Position numbers and translations under genes: made by a program. From assembly GCA_022572725.1 (NCBI GenBank), contig JACZVJ010000025.1, forward strand, positions 1 through 32,571: a DNA stretch of 32,571 nt, in the 5' to 3' direction. Positions 15,077 through 23,643 of the stretch are shown here, one piece after another (position 1 is the first letter of the stretch; the number at the start of each line of letters is the position of its first letter). The notes under the pieces were generated by a model that saw nothing but the letters and a program-made list of their open reading frames with translations, was not told the DNA's origin and did no database searches. The stretch comes from Nitrospinota bacterium (lineage in GTDB: Bacteria > Nitrospirota > Nitrospiria > Nitrospirales > UBA8639).

Positions 15077-16093
15077 TCAAAATTCCTTCATTTCAGGAAC
15101 CAATGGGATCCCGTTTCGGATTTTCTCCTTTATTTCTTCCACCGTGCCCTCTATGGCAGCCAAGCGCTCCAGGGTACTCCCATGGGTGGACAAAAAATTA
15201 GTTGCAGTCGCCTCAGGGGGTTTTTGTGCCATGCGCCGCCAAAACCCGGTAGCTTCGGTTATGTCGTACTTTGCCCTTGCGGCAAAGTAGAGCCCCACAT
15301 AATCTGCCTGTGCTTCCGATTCCCTCGTGAAGACCGTTATGCCAGGATTGGAACTACCCCGCTTTCTGCTCATGTGCCCTAGAGCGTTATGAGCCATTTC
15401 ATGGCTTAATACCAAGGCTAGGTCTTTATCTAAGCGGGCCATCGTCATCATTCCGGAGGTCACCCATATCCGGGTGCCGGTGGCAAAGGCGTTGACCGTC
15501 TCTGAATTGGCCAGGATCACACCGTAATGACAAGCTACAATACCCTTAATGGTTATTTCCTTCATTTGACCATTTCGTTCGATCCGTAATTGAAGAGGGG
15601 CGGTCAGTGGTTTTGGAGGACCTTCCAAAATAGATTCTTCTTTAAAGAATTCGATGATCCGGCTGACAGCTTTGGTATTTTTGCCTTCAAGGGTTTGGCC
15701 ATTAATGGCCAGGACCACGTCGCCGACTTGGAGCCCCCCAACTGCTGCGGGAAGGTCCGGATGGACATAGCGCACCGAAGTCTTTTCACTAAGACCACGG
15801 CCCGCAGCAATACGTCGGTATGCATCGGCGTAGGAAGATTTGTCATGGAGGTCAAACCCATACGTCGGCCTGGCATCCTGGCACAATTCGGCATTTCTGA
15901 CTCTGAGGGAATAGGCAATTTGGGATAACCGGTTTATGCGTTTCAGCATGACTTCAAAAGCGACCTCTAATTCATTTTCCCGGGTTTCCTGGACAACCCC
16001 GCTTGAACCCGTAGAGGGTTGGAGCATCAAAGCCAAGCAAGCCAGGCCAAAGCTTAGAAACAAGAGTTCAGTACGCTGTAATAAAATTCTCAT
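15077..16093 (-). CDS. PDZ-containing M48 family metallopeptidase, exported
   Basis: A protein of 338 residues from the ATG at 16093. The N-terminus is a hydrophobic Sec signal (LLFLSFGLACLALML). A PDZ domain follows, with VRYVHPDLPAAVGGLQVGDV and VLAINGQTLEGK, then the M48 catalytic domain: LVLSHEMAHNALGH with the zinc motif HEMAH at about 231-235 and the third ligand in ESEAQADYVGLYFAAR. M48 proteins of this type are periplasmic proteases linked to envelope quality control. A GTG at 16159 would add 22 residues before the signal and is less likely. The intact copper ATPase lies upstream across a 248-base gap with a strong hairpin repeat, so co-transcription is doubtful. A decayed ATPase tail follows directly downstream. 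Confidence 0.85.
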   Translation of the reverse strand: MRILLQRTELLFLSFGLACLALMLQPSTGSSGVVQETRENELEVAFEVMLKRINRLSQIAYSLRVRNAELCQDARPTYGFDLHDKSSYADAYRRIAAGRGLSEKTSVRYVHPDLPAAVGGLQVGDVVLAINGQTLEGKNTKAVSRIIEFFKEESILEGPPKPLTAPLQLRIERNGQMKEITIKGIVACHYGVILANSETVNAFATGTRIWVTSGMMTMARLDKDLALVLSHEMAHNALGHMSRKRGSSNPGITVFTRESEAQADYVGLYFAARAKYDITEATGFWRRMAQKPPEATATNFLSTHGSTLERLAAIEGTVEEIKEKIRNGIPLVPEMKEF

Positions 16094-16170
16094 TCTCGGA
16101 TGCTGGGTAAATGTGGTGAGGCGAATGGGTGGCCAGGAGTTTGCGATTGTCCACCTCACCCCCTACCCCC

Positions 16171-16245
16171 AGCCTTCGCCGAGCCTCCTTCGCCGAGCCA
16201 CCTCCGCCGAAGTGGCTACGGAGGCCGGGAGTGGCTACGAAGGCT
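16171..16245. repeat. Nested GC-rich inverted repeat between copA and the M48 gene
   Basis: Three nested pairs of arms are visible: AGCCTTCG (16171-16178) with CGAAGGCT (16238-16245), AGCCAC (16196-16201) with GTGGCT (16231-16236), and CCTCCG (16201-16206) with CGGAGG (16219-16224). The left side repeats the CCTTCGCCGAGCC word twice. It looks like a REP/BIME-type element that could stall polymerase or protect mRNA ends between the two genes. There is no T run. Confidence 0.65.
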
Positions 16246-16341
16246 GAAAGCGCTTCGGCGCGCAGGCAGGTCTCCCCACAGGGGCGAAGGCGCGGGGCTT
16301 TCATTCCACAACACGCAAATCCTGAGGAGACAAAAACAAGT

Positions 16342-18831
16342 TTACAAATCGGCCCTTCTGAGTCGGAGGGCGTTGGTGATGACCGACACCGAGCTTAACG
16401 TCATGGCTACACTGGCGATGATGGGACTAAGCAAGAGCCCAAAAAACGGATAGAGGACTCCGGCAGCGATTGGGATGCCCAACGAATTGTAGAGAAACGC
16501 GAAGAAGAGGTTTTGACGGATATTCCTCATCGTGGCTCGGCTGAGGTTGCGGGCCCGGGCCACGCCGCGCAGGTCCCCTTTCACCAGCGTGATGCCCGCG
16601 CTTTCTATCGCCACGTCGGTTCCAGTGCCCATCGCAATGCCGACATCGGCCTCGGCTAAAGCCGGGGCATCGTTAATGCCATCCCCAGCCATCGCCACGA
16701 CACACCCTTTTTTGCGTAGCTGCTTGACTACTTGGTGTTTGTGCTCAGGGAGAGCCTCAGCGTGAATCTCCTGCACATCGAGGTGTTGCGCGACCGCTTC
16801 CGCCGTCACACGGTTATCCCCTGTCACCATCACAATCCGAACGCCATCCTTCTTGAGTGTTTTTATTGCCTGGAAGGTAGAGCGTTTAATGGGATCCACC
16901 ACGCCAATCAGGCCGGCCGGTCGACCATCCACTGCCACAAACATGATGGTTTGCCCATCTTTTCGCAAAGCCTCGGCTTGCTTATTCAAATTGCTGAGCT
17001 CACTGGACGCAATTCCCATATCCCGCTCAAGAAAGGAGCGGTTCCCTAGGGCCACGATTTTCCCCTGCACCTTACCTTTTACGCCTTCCCCTGTTTGAGA
17101 ACGGAATTCCTGGACCTCGCCTATGGTAAGGCCTTTCTCATGGGCACCAGCCACGATCGCTGAGGCAAGGGGATGCTCACTGCCTTTCTCGACGCTCGCC
17201 GCAAGTTGAAGCATCTCGGCTTCTGCGAAGCCTGAAATCGTGACCAGGGATTGGAGTTTGGGCTTGCCCTCTGTGAGGGTTCCCGTTTTATCGACAACCA
17301 GGGTATCAACCTTTTCCAGGCGCTCGAGTGCTTCCGCGTTTTTGATGAGCACCCCTGCCGAAGCCCCTCGACCGGTCCCCACCATAATCGACATTGGGGT
17401 CGCCAACCCCAGGGCACAGGGGCACGCGATAATCAAGACGGCCACCGCATTGACCAACGCGAAGGCCAGTCGAGGTTCAGGACCAATGACCGCCCAGATG
17501 CCAAAGGTGAGCCCGGCGGCCACCAAAACGACCGGCACAAAGTACCCCGACACGACGTCGGCTACCCGCTGAATTGGAGCGCGGCTTCGCTGGGCCTCGC
17601 TGACCATCCGGACAATTTGCGCGAGCATGGTTTCATGACCCACACGGTTGGCGATCATCAAAATCATTCCTACTCCATTGAGAGTCCCACCAGTCACCAC
17701 ACTCCCCTGGACTTTTTCCACCGGAATGGGTTCCCCAGTGATCATGGACTCGTCAATCGATGTCGAACCTTCCAGCACTTCCCCATCTACCGGCACCTTT
17801 TCTCCAGGGCGGACGCGAACCCGGTCTCCAACCTTGACCTGCTCCAGAGGAATATCCTCTTCTTTTCCCTCACCCCGCACCACCCGAGCGGTTTTGGGCG
17901 CGAGGCCCAGAAGGGCTTTTAACGCACTGGTGGTTCGGCTGCGGGCGCGAAGTTCCAGCACTTGGCCCAATGCCACCAACACTGTGATGACCGCTGCCGC
18001 TTCGAAATAGACGGGGACTTCGCCATGGGAGCCACGGAAGGATTCGGGGAATATGCCCGGCAGCATAGTTGCCACCGTACTGTACACATAGGCCGTTCCG
18101 ATCCCCATCGCAATGAGCGTAAACATGTTCAGGCTTTTATTCACCACCGACGCCCAGCCCCTCTGAAAGAACGGCCACCCGCACCACACCACCACCGGTG
18201 TGGCAAAGAGCCACTGCACCCAGGCCATAAGGCTCCCGGAGATGACCTGCTGAACCGGCTGTCCTGGAATCATTTCCGACATGGCCAGTCCTACCACCGG
18301 CAGCGCTAGGGCCAAACCCATCCAGAATCGGCGGGTCATGTCGATCAATTCTGGGTTGGTTTCTTCCTCTATTGAAACGGTCCGGGGCTCTAACGCCATA
18401 CCGCACTGTGGACATTCTCCAGGGCGGTCTTGAATCACCTCAGGATGCATCGGGCAGACATATTCTGTTTTTGTCGCAGGGGCCAGATCCAGAGCCCGCT
18501 CCAGCGCCATGCCACACATCGGGCAGGCCGCAGGTTTTTCGGACTCCACACCTGGACACATCGGGCAAATGTATTTTGCTGTCCCATGGTCAGATGCCGG
18601 TTCCATGGAAGGTTTGTATTTTCCCTTGAGGAAACCGTCCGGATCAGAACTGAATCGATCCACACAATGGGGACTACAAAAGAAATAGGTTTGTCCAGCG
18701 TGACCGAATTTTCCCGCGGCGTTCAGGGGGTCCACAGTCATGCCACAGACGGGATCAATGACCGTTTCCAACTTGGCCATCAGAAGTTCCCGGCGTTTGG
18801 GCTTGTCTTGAGGGGTCTTTTCCTGCGCCAT
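16342..18831 (-). CDS. copA: Copper-translocating P1B-type ATPase with YHS and double metal-binding N-terminus
   Basis: An 829-residue heavy-metal ATPase that would export Cu(I) (or Ag(I)) across the inner membrane using ATP. The N-terminus has no classical HMA domain. Instead it has a YHS domain (DPVCGMTV at 26-33, FFCSPHC at 50-56) and two short cysteine-rich metal-binding domains (YICPMCPGV...CPMCGMAL at 87-110 and YVCPMHPEV...CPQCGMALE at 124-148). The core is complete: the membrane CPC motif at 470-472 in [11 protein letters not shown], phosphorylation site [11 protein letters not shown] (Asp514), TGDN and [20 protein letters not shown], and C-terminal membrane helices with [11 protein letters not shown] and [15 protein letters not shown]. 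The ATG at 18831 has AGGAG almost touching it; an ATG at 18780 behind GGGAA is an alternative. Copies of the last 30-50 codons lie in decay at 517-667 and 14975-15070. Confidence 0.95.
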   Translation of the reverse strand: MAQEKTPQDKPKRRELLMAKLETVIDPVCGMTVDPLNAAGKFGHAGQTYFFCSPHCVDRFSSDPDGFLKGKYKPSMEPASDHGTAKYICPMCPGVESEKPAACPMCGMALERALDLAPATKTEYVCPMHPEVIQDRPGECPQCGMALEPRTVSIEEETNPELIDMTRRFWMGLALALPVVGLAMSEMIPGQPVQQVISGSLMAWVQWLFATPVVVWCGWPFFQRGWASVVNKSLNMFTLIAMGIGTAYVYSTVATMLPGIFPESFRGSHGEVPVYFEAAAVITVLVALGQVLELRARSRTTSALKALLGLAPKTARVVRGEGKEEDIPLEQVKVGDRVRVRPGEKVPVDGEVLEGSTSIDESMITGEPIPVEKVQGSVVTGGTLNGVGMILMIANRVGHETMLAQIVRMVSEAQRSRAPIQRVADVVSGYFVPVVLVAAGLTFGIWAVIGPEPRLAFALVNAVAVLIIACPCALGLATPMSIMVGTGRGASAGVLIKNAEALERLEKVDTLVVDKTGTLTEGKPKLQSLVTISGFAEAEMLQLAASVEKGSEHPLASAIVAGAHEKGLTIGEVQEFRSQTGEGVKGKVQGKIVALGNRSFLERDMGIASSELSNLNKQAEALRKDGQTIMFVAVDGRPAGLIGVVDPIKRSTFQAIKTLKKDGVRIVMVTGDNRVTAEAVAQHLDVQEIHAEALPEHKHQVVKQLRKKGCVVAMAGDGINDAPALAEADVGIAMGTGTDVAIESAGITLVKGDLRGVARARNLSRATMRNIRQNLFFAFLYNSLGIPIAAGVLYPFFGLLLSPIIASVAMTLSSVSVITNALRLRRADL

Positions 18832-19063
18832 TCTCCTTAGCCTTTATACGTCATACCAAGTCGCCTTCATCAATCACACCAAACTCCTGGCCCCTGCCAG
18901 GAATTTGCCGAACGATAATAATTTCACCAATTTTTTCACCTGGAGGCCAACCATTATAACGCTTATTTGAACCTTTTCTCAGCTAACAGCCCGGGAGAAC
19001 CAAGGACACCTCCCCTACCCCATTGCAGTGCTTCTTTCATCTCATCCACCGAACCTCAATTCC

Positions 19064-19345
19064 AACCTAAGCGGGAAGAACCCTAAAAAAGTCGAGCGGC
19101 ACTATCAGGCTGCCCTGGAAAATTGGGACAGGCACCGGCGGGGACTGGCCTGATCAGGGACTGTCCTCTTTCTGTGCCGGAGCCAGTCCCCATTTTCTGA
19201 GCAGAGGCCCGTTTATAGCGCCGGGGTATTCTTTGAGTTCCATAGCAAGAACACCGATAAAGCGCTTATACACTATAAGAAGTATGTCGAACTGGGTGGA
19301 ATGGACAAACGGATTCAGCAGGTGGTAAAAGGGGTAAGTCGTTAA
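19064..19345 (+). pseudogene. Remnant of a TPR-repeat protein gene split by a REP-like insertion
   Basis: The frame reads NLSGKNPKKVERHYQAALEN up to about 19126, then an insertion with a TGA at 19151-19153, then resumes in the same frame from about 19205 with RPVYSAGVFFEFHSKNTDKA, then LIHYKKYVELGG, ending at TAA 19343-19345. Both pieces have TPR helix features (A.LENW; YSAGVFFEF; ALIHYKKYVELGG). The beginning of the gene is not recognisable upstream, so this is a fragment. The TonB-like gene starts 10 bases later, so the lost gene probably formed an operon with it; TPR proteins often sit beside TonB genes. 18832-19063 holds no other gene that I can see. Confidence 0.65.
19119..19196. repeat. 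REP-like inverted repeat inside the TPR remnant
   Basis: AAAATTGGGACAGGCACCGG (19119-19138) pairs imperfectly with the end GCCGGAGCCAGTCCCCATTT (19176-19195); about 17 of 21 positions match as an inverted repeat. The words GGGACAGGCACC and GGAGCCAGTCCCC are, from memory, typical of REP elements mobilised by Y1 (TnpA-REP) transposases. No such transposase gene is in the window. Confidence 0.65.
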
Positions 19346-19355
19346 AGGGCGGAAC

Positions 19356-20120
19356 ATGCGAAAACGCCAAACGGGATACCATCCATTTCTCATGCCAGCC
19401 GGCTTGTCCATCGTTTTGCATGGAGTCGGGCTGGCGTTTTTGGCCTTGGCAATTGGGCCCCACACACCCGACTCTTTCCCCCCAATCATGCAAGTCACCT
19501 TGGTCGAGAAACCTACGGTTTCTCCCACCATGACCCCTTCCCAAACCAAACCGCTTAGCCCATCCAGCCCTGTTACCCAGGAGGTTTATCAGGAAGCACA
19601 ACTCGCATCCCCTGAGCCTCCTCCCTCGTTCCACCTGGCCTCACTCAGGAATATGGCCCCAAGTCAGCCTCAGGGTTTACGGTCCGCTCCAGACCGAATT
19701 GACACGGCTTTTCTGTCTGCACCCACACCTGAAGCCATTCCAGCTATTGCCAAAAGTGTGCACCGGCCTAGGAATTCCGCCCACCAAAACCCATTTACCG
19801 GTGTTCTTTTGGATAACCGGGCGGCCTCCTATCTTTCCGCCCGAACACCTGCCAGGCTCCTGCATAACCCCATTCCCCTCTACCCCCGAATCGCCCGAGC
19901 ATTGGGGTGGGAAGGAAGAACCCTGTTACAGGTCGAAATCCGTGAGGACGGCACAACCGGCTTGGTAAAGATCAAGGAGAGCTGTGGACATCCTCTCCTA
20001 GATGAAACGGCTGCGGAAGCTGTCCAGGAATGGAAATTCCTTCCAGCCCAGGATGGTCTGTTCACCGTCCGGACCATCGTGGATCTGCCTATTCGATTCT
20101 CCCTGAACCAACTGAGTTAA
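19356..20120 (+). CDS. TonB family energy-transducer-like protein
   Basis: A 254-residue protein with TonB architecture: a short cytoplasmic start, one membrane helix (about 13-32, GLSIVLHGVGLAFLALAIG), a proline- and serine-rich spacer (about 50-150), and a C-terminal TonB domain (about 170-250). The latter has YPRIARALGWEGRTLLQVEI, then REDGTTGLVKIKESCGHPLL and AAEAVQEWKFLPA, the usual TonB box partner fold. It would couple the ExbBD proton motor to outer-membrane receptors, with the C-terminal domain in the periplasm. No exbB/exbD or TonB-dependent receptor is in the window, so its partners are elsewhere. The ATG follows GGGCGGA, 10 bases after the stop of a decayed TPR gene. Confidence 0.87.
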   Translation: MRKRQTGYHPFLMPAGLSIVLHGVGLAFLALAIGPHTPDSFPPIMQVTLVEKPTVSPTMTPSQTKPLSPSSPVTQEVYQEAQLASPEPPPSFHLASLRNMAPSQPQGLRSAPDRIDTAFLSAPTPEAIPAIAKSVHRPRNSAHQNPFTGVLLDNRAASYLSARTPARLLHNPIPLYPRIARALGWEGRTLLQVEIREDGTTGLVKIKESCGHPLLDETAAEAVQEWKFLPAQDGLFTVRTIVDLPIRFSLNQLS

Positions 20121-20192
20121 AACCCCGGATTGGCAGACCTCTTTTGTTAGGCGTACACTATCCGCCTCTCCTCAACCCTCTTTTAGGGTCCG

Positions 20193-20774
20193 ATGATGAC
20201 CAGAACTCCCTTCCAAGTTCTTTTGTTTATCTGGCTCTCCCTTGTCTTGGGCTGTGCTGGAATTTATCACACAGATATATTTCCCGAAGATGTCTTGGCT
20301 CAACTTAACAAGGCTGTCACTTTTCCCCAGGTGAGGGAATCACCTTCTTCCCATCAAGGAACACTCATGATGGTAGGGGGAGAAGTCATCTCGGCCAAAC
20401 GACTCAAAGACCACACGCGTCTGACTGTTCTCCAACTCCCGCTTGACAGGTCTCAAAAGCCGAGCACCGACCGCACTCAGTCCCAAGGCCGGTTCCTGGC
20501 GATGCAACCTGAATTTCTTGACCCAGCCACTCTTCCCCCCGGAACACGAGTGACCCTTATTGGCACAGTCTCCGGGGCCACCACTGAAATGCTGGATGAG
20601 ATGGAATACACCTACCCCATCCTGACCATCAAACACCTCAAGGTCTGGCCAGAGCAGGTTCCGCTTCCGTATTGGTACAGCCCCCATGCCTATGGGCCCT
20701 ATTGGTATCGGCCCTATTTCATCGGTCCATACGGGGGGCGCTATTGGGACACCTTGCATCCCTACCGGTGGTGA
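20193..20774 (+). CDS. Slp family outer-membrane lipoprotein
   Basis: A 193-residue lipoprotein. The signal peptide ends with the lipobox LVLGC (Cys21), so the mature protein is lipid-anchored, probably in the outer membrane. The body resembles the Slp (starvation-inducible lipoprotein) family: FPQVRESPSSHQGTLMMVGG, GEVISAKRL and GRFLAMQPEFLDPATLPPGT, followed by RVTLIGTVSG. The C-terminus is unusually rich in tyrosine, tryptophan and proline (YWYSPHAYGPYWYRPYF), a low-complexity tail of unknown role. Slp proteins are often tied to envelope and starvation stress. The gene follows the TonB gene with a 72-base gap on the same strand and could share its transcript. 20775-20960 after it holds no gene. 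Confidence 0.82.
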   Translation: MMTRTPFQVLLFIWLSLVLGCAGIYHTDIFPEDVLAQLNKAVTFPQVRESPSSHQGTLMMVGGEVISAKRLKDHTRLTVLQLPLDRSQKPSTDRTQSQGRFLAMQPEFLDPATLPPGTRVTLIGTVSGATTEMLDEMEYTYPILTIKHLKVWPEQVPLPYWYSPHAYGPYWYRPYFIGPYGGRYWDTLHPYRW

Positions 20775-20966
20775 GCAAACACGGTTGCTTGAAAATTCCA
20801 GACGCTATCCTTTCAATTTCCTAACCCGGCATATCCGGAACTAAGCAAGGCAAGAGAACCGTGGGGTGTGATGCGTCAGGCGGGAAAGGAAACCCCAAGC
20901 CAAGAAGGAATCCTTAGGCGGGAGGCGTTCGGAGAGACAGGCCCTTTAAAGCCAGGAGGCTCCTAG

Positions 20967-21127
20967 GATGCTGTCCTAGATTAGTGATCGTTACAAGGTT
21001 GTGTCGGTTTGAGGCAGATTTTTCGATCGTTTGAGGCGAATAGTGGGGCCTATTTAACGAAAAGGATCGGAGAATCTGGCCAAATCCGGCGCAACCGTAG
21101 TAGATCAACCTAATCTGGGACAGCCTC
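20967..21127. mobile_element. MITE-like palindromic element with CTAG target duplication
   Basis: 161 bases bounded by terminal inverted repeats GATGCTGTCCTAGATTAG on the left and, read inward from the right end, GAGGCTGTCCCAGATTAG (2 mismatches in 18). The similarity of the two arms continues about 65 bases inward with more mismatches, so most of the element is one large imperfect palindrome. CTAG occurs directly outside both ends (20963-20966 and 21128-21131), as expected for a target duplication; such CTAG/YTAR duplications are known for the IS5 group. It encodes no transposase. The right CTAG supplies the stop codon of the minus-strand gene at 21128-21520. Confidence 0.75.
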
Positions 21128-21520
21128 CTAGGTCATCCACGCTCCTGTTTCTTCATCAAAGACCTCGAACTGAACCAACATTTCCTGTTCAACGGCCCAA
21201 CCCTCCAGCCTCATCCTCAGGCTTCGCATGCCGAACATCCCCCATTTCGCCCCCACCGCGTGGCGGTAGTAAAACTCCACTAATCCTTGAAACACCGGAA
21301 AATTGAAGGGGCCTTCATAGCCCTGAGGACGTGTCACCAGCAGCGGTTCATTTTCTGCCCCTTCCCGCACCAGTTGCCTAACATCAACATGGAGATTGGC
21401 ATACCCTTCGCCATCCAGATCCAGGTCGAAAAATACCCGCGACCCCACGTGGTCATCATCGCTTCCATACTCAGGAGAGTTGAAAATGCACCGGCGGAAT
21501 GCAACTGTGGCAATGGGCAT
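21128..21520 (-). CDS. Hypothetical protein
   Basis: A 130-residue protein I do not recognise. Visible features are a strand-rich start PIATVAFRRCIFNSPEYGSD, FFDLDLDGEGYANLHVDVRQ, a hinge RPQGYEGPFNFPVFQGLVEF, and a final acidic strand FEVFDEETGAWMT. It has no signal peptide or membrane segment and looks like a compact soluble beta protein. I chose the ATG at 21520 because the sequence looks conserved from there; the longer frame begins at 21553. Its stop codon is the CTAG of the MITE-like element, so the natural C-terminus may have been altered by the insertion. No function is claimed. Confidence 0.6.
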   Translation of the reverse strand: MPIATVAFRRCIFNSPEYGSDDDHVGSRVFFDLDLDGEGYANLHVDVRQLVREGAENEPLLVTRPQGYEGPFNFPVFQGLVEFYYRHAVGAKWGMFGMRSLRMRLEGWAVEQEMLVQFEVFDEETGAWMT

Positions 21521-21658
21521 AGGCTCATCCCTCGCCTTATGCCAGGTAACCATATCGGTTCATCGAGTCTGCCCTTTTCAAAGGGAGAATTCTCACAAGA
21601 CCGATTCTGTAGAAAACCCTTTTAACCATCTTCTCTTTGTTCCCTAGTGTCAAGAGTT

Positions 21659-21783
21659 TGGACAAAAAGGCCGCCCAGCGCGGCCGCAGCAAGCGAGGAG
21701 GTGAAGGCGTACTCTGTTCGGTACGTCGAGCCTCCAAGCGCCGCGAGAACGAAGCTGGCGGACTTTCTCAACATCCTGCTAGG
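21659..21783. repeat. Intergenic repeat, copy upstream of the bactofilin gene
   Basis: A block with a GGCCGC-CCAGC-GCGGCC hairpin (21669-21685), a CGAGGAGG word and the end CTGGCGGACTTTCTCAACAT then CCTGCTAGG. The same end recurs at 22672-22724. From memory it resembles a repeat scattered through Nitrospira genomes. 21521-22072 otherwise holds no gene I can support; a short plus frame (21647-21898) is driven by the repeat. Confidence 0.55.
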
Positions 21784-22072
21784 TGATTTCGATCCTCTAC
21801 AAAACTTCAGAAGCCAACCGATGGTAAAACCGTGGATAGCTCAACCCACACTCAAGGTCCTCGAAGGCATCCCCCCAAAAGAAAAAACTTCCAAATGACT
21901 GAAAATAATGGAGGAAATAGAGAAGCAGGTCCAGGCAGGACAATACACATTCAACTTATCTAGGCCAACAGCCGATATTCATCAACAATTGATGTTAAGC
22001 TCTCAACAAACCCAGTGTGTCTACAAACTTATCCCAGAAGGCAACACCCTTCTCCACCGGGATGATTGAGCC

Positions 22073-22600
22073 ATGACAACAACCACGAAATCCCGTGTGC
22101 TAAAACAATCGAATGGGCGGAAACAGGTCAAGCCCACCGAGAGGCGCACTCGCTCTAAAGGGATGAGTACCTCACGCCGGTCAAAAGGAGAACTTGCCGC
22201 CTTTTTTGGGGAGGGGGTCGAATGTATAGGAACCATTACCAACCACGGAAATGTACGTGTGGATGGCCGATTTGAGGGGGAAATTTATACGAAGGGTTCA
22301 CTCCTGGTCGGAGCAGAGGGGGATATCCGCGCCAATATCCGGGCCGCCAGGGTCATCAGTGAAGGCAAAATCAACGGACACATCGTCGCCAAAGAACAGG
22401 TGCAGCTCCTCGGGAAGGCCAGGGTTGAGGGCGACCTGACCACGCCTCAATTATTCATGGCTGAGGAAGCCACCTTGCATACGCCCTGGACCCTCTGGAT
22501 GAAAAAATCCAAATACTTAGGGCGACAGCTCGTTCCTCGAATCATCAACGTCGTGGGAAGCAACGGCGTTGATCAGCAACACCTCCTCCCTAAAAAATAG
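22073..22600 (+). CDS. Bactofilin (polymer-forming cytoskeletal protein)
   Basis: A 175-residue bactofilin. After a basic, disordered N-terminal stretch (residues 1-40) comes the beta-helix core: FFGEGVECIGTITNHGNVRV, DGRFEGEIYTKGSLLVG, GDIRANIRAARVISEGKING and HIVAKEQVQLLGKARVEGDL. The repeated G-x-[IV] steps every 6-7 residues are the bactofilin solenoid. These proteins polymerise without nucleotides and scaffold envelope or cell-shape functions beneath the membrane. The C-terminal 40 residues (PWTLWMKKSKYLGRQLVPRI) are not part of the core. A start at ATG 22163 would still keep the core. No M23 peptidase, a frequent partner, lies next to it; the nearest envelope enzyme is the S16 protease further on. 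Confidence 0.9.
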   Translation: MTTTTKSRVLKQSNGRKQVKPTERRTRSKGMSTSRRSKGELAAFFGEGVECIGTITNHGNVRVDGRFEGEIYTKGSLLVGAEGDIRANIRAARVISEGKINGHIVAKEQVQLLGKARVEGDLTTPQLFMAEEATLHTPWTLWMKKSKYLGRQLVPRIINVVGSNGVDQQHLLPKK

Positions 22601-22671
22601 CCCAGCCCCAGCCCCTTGGGTACTTCCTATTCAACCAAATTTGGTTTGAAAGTGGACCTTCTCCGCAGCCA

Positions 22672-22724
22672 CTGGCGGACCCTTCGGCTATGCTCAGGGC
22701 ATGCTTTTTCAACACCCTGCTAGG
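22672..22724. repeat. Intergenic repeat, partial copy downstream of the bactofilin gene
   Basis: CTGGCGGAC (22672-22680) and CTTTTTCAACACCCTGCTAG (22704-22723) match the end of the repeat at 21755-21783, here separated by about 23 extra bases containing CCTTCGGCTATGCTCAGGGC. The two copies bracket the bactofilin gene in the same orientation. Confidence 0.55.
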
Positions 22725-22738
22725 AATTATTTAGGAAA

Positions 22739-23446
22739 TCAGGAAGAAACTTGGCTGACCGAGCGCACGATCTCTCGAAAGCGGGAGCTTTCATTGACTC
22801 TCGACGGCCAAACCCAATCAGCACCATAATGGAGAGCATTGAGAAGCATATCCCAACCATTTACTCGGGTCACGAGAGGGTCAGAAAAAAAACGATTCCA
22901 TGGTTGGTCCATGAGAAAAACCGGTATTCCCTGCTCACTATACCCCTTCGCGTGAGCAGGGTGGTCGTCAACGGCCATCACAATCGGTCCAGGAACATTT
23001 GCCTTCTCGTCCGTATGGTAGAGCTCGTCATAGGGAATCCGATGCCTTTGGAGCCAGGCCAGGGTCTGTGGGCGGGAGGTAGGACGCCGCGCCGTGACGA
23101 TGACAATGCGGTAGCGACGCTGGAGAATTTGGAGCGCGAGTTGGGCTCCAGGGAAGGAGGGGAGGTGGGGAATACTCCGGACATGAAAATAGTCCAAAAT
23201 CTTCTCAACAAGGTCCCGGTTGAGTGAACTCCCATCAAGACCCCCCGCACTGGCATACATGGCCGCTGGCCACGCCTGGGCGGTCAATTCTGTATAAATG
23301 CGCTGCACCTCTCCTTCAGCTTGGGCCAGCACATTATCAATGTCTACAGCAAACCCAGGCCGGGTTGATCCTTCACTCACCAACCGTTGCTCCTTCGATA
23401 TTGGCCTCCAGATTGAATCCCTATCTGTGGCAGTGAGTTGCTCCAC
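22739..23446 (-). CDS. HAD-superfamily phosphatase, NT5C-like
   Basis: A 235-residue protein of the HAD superfamily. Motif I is FAVDIDNVLA (Asp35, Asp37), motif II IVIVTARRPTSRP, and motif III is at PIVMAVDDHPAHA. The pattern resembles the 5' (deoxy)nucleotidase type C group (NT5C), which removes phosphate from nucleoside monophosphates in the cytoplasm; substrate range in bacteria is poorly known. The frame starts with GTG at 23446, but a GTG at 23380 has a better GGAG site and would remove 22 residues before the core. No operon partner is obvious. Confidence 0.75.
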   Translation of the reverse strand: MEQLTATDRDSIWRPISKEQRLVSEGSTRPGFAVDIDNVLAQAEGEVQRIYTELTAQAWPAAMYASAGGLDGSSLNRDLVEKILDYFHVRSIPHLPSFPGAQLALQILQRRYRIVIVTARRPTSRPQTLAWLQRHRIPYDELYHTDEKANVPGPIVMAVDDHPAHAKGYSEQGIPVFLMDQPWNRFFSDPLVTRVNGWDMLLNALHYGADWVWPSRVNESSRFREIVRSVSQVSS

Positions 23447-23643
23447 CTCAAGGCCTTTATGTGGGCATTTTGATCATTTTCCATTTCCCCGAGCATCGCC
23501 GTTTCCCAGGCTAGTGTCAAGGCTCCCGACTATTTTGCCTCTTCACGGGACCTCATGGACGGCAGGTCTTTCCCCCAAATACACACAGGTGGCCATTTAT
23601 CTCTATGACCTATTCTTATTGGAGGAAAAGGTGTGACGGCCCC

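Noticed and set aside
21647-21898. 83-codon plus-strand frame before bactofilin
   Set aside because: Its sequence comes largely from an intergenic repeat, and it has no supporting ribosome site or domain.
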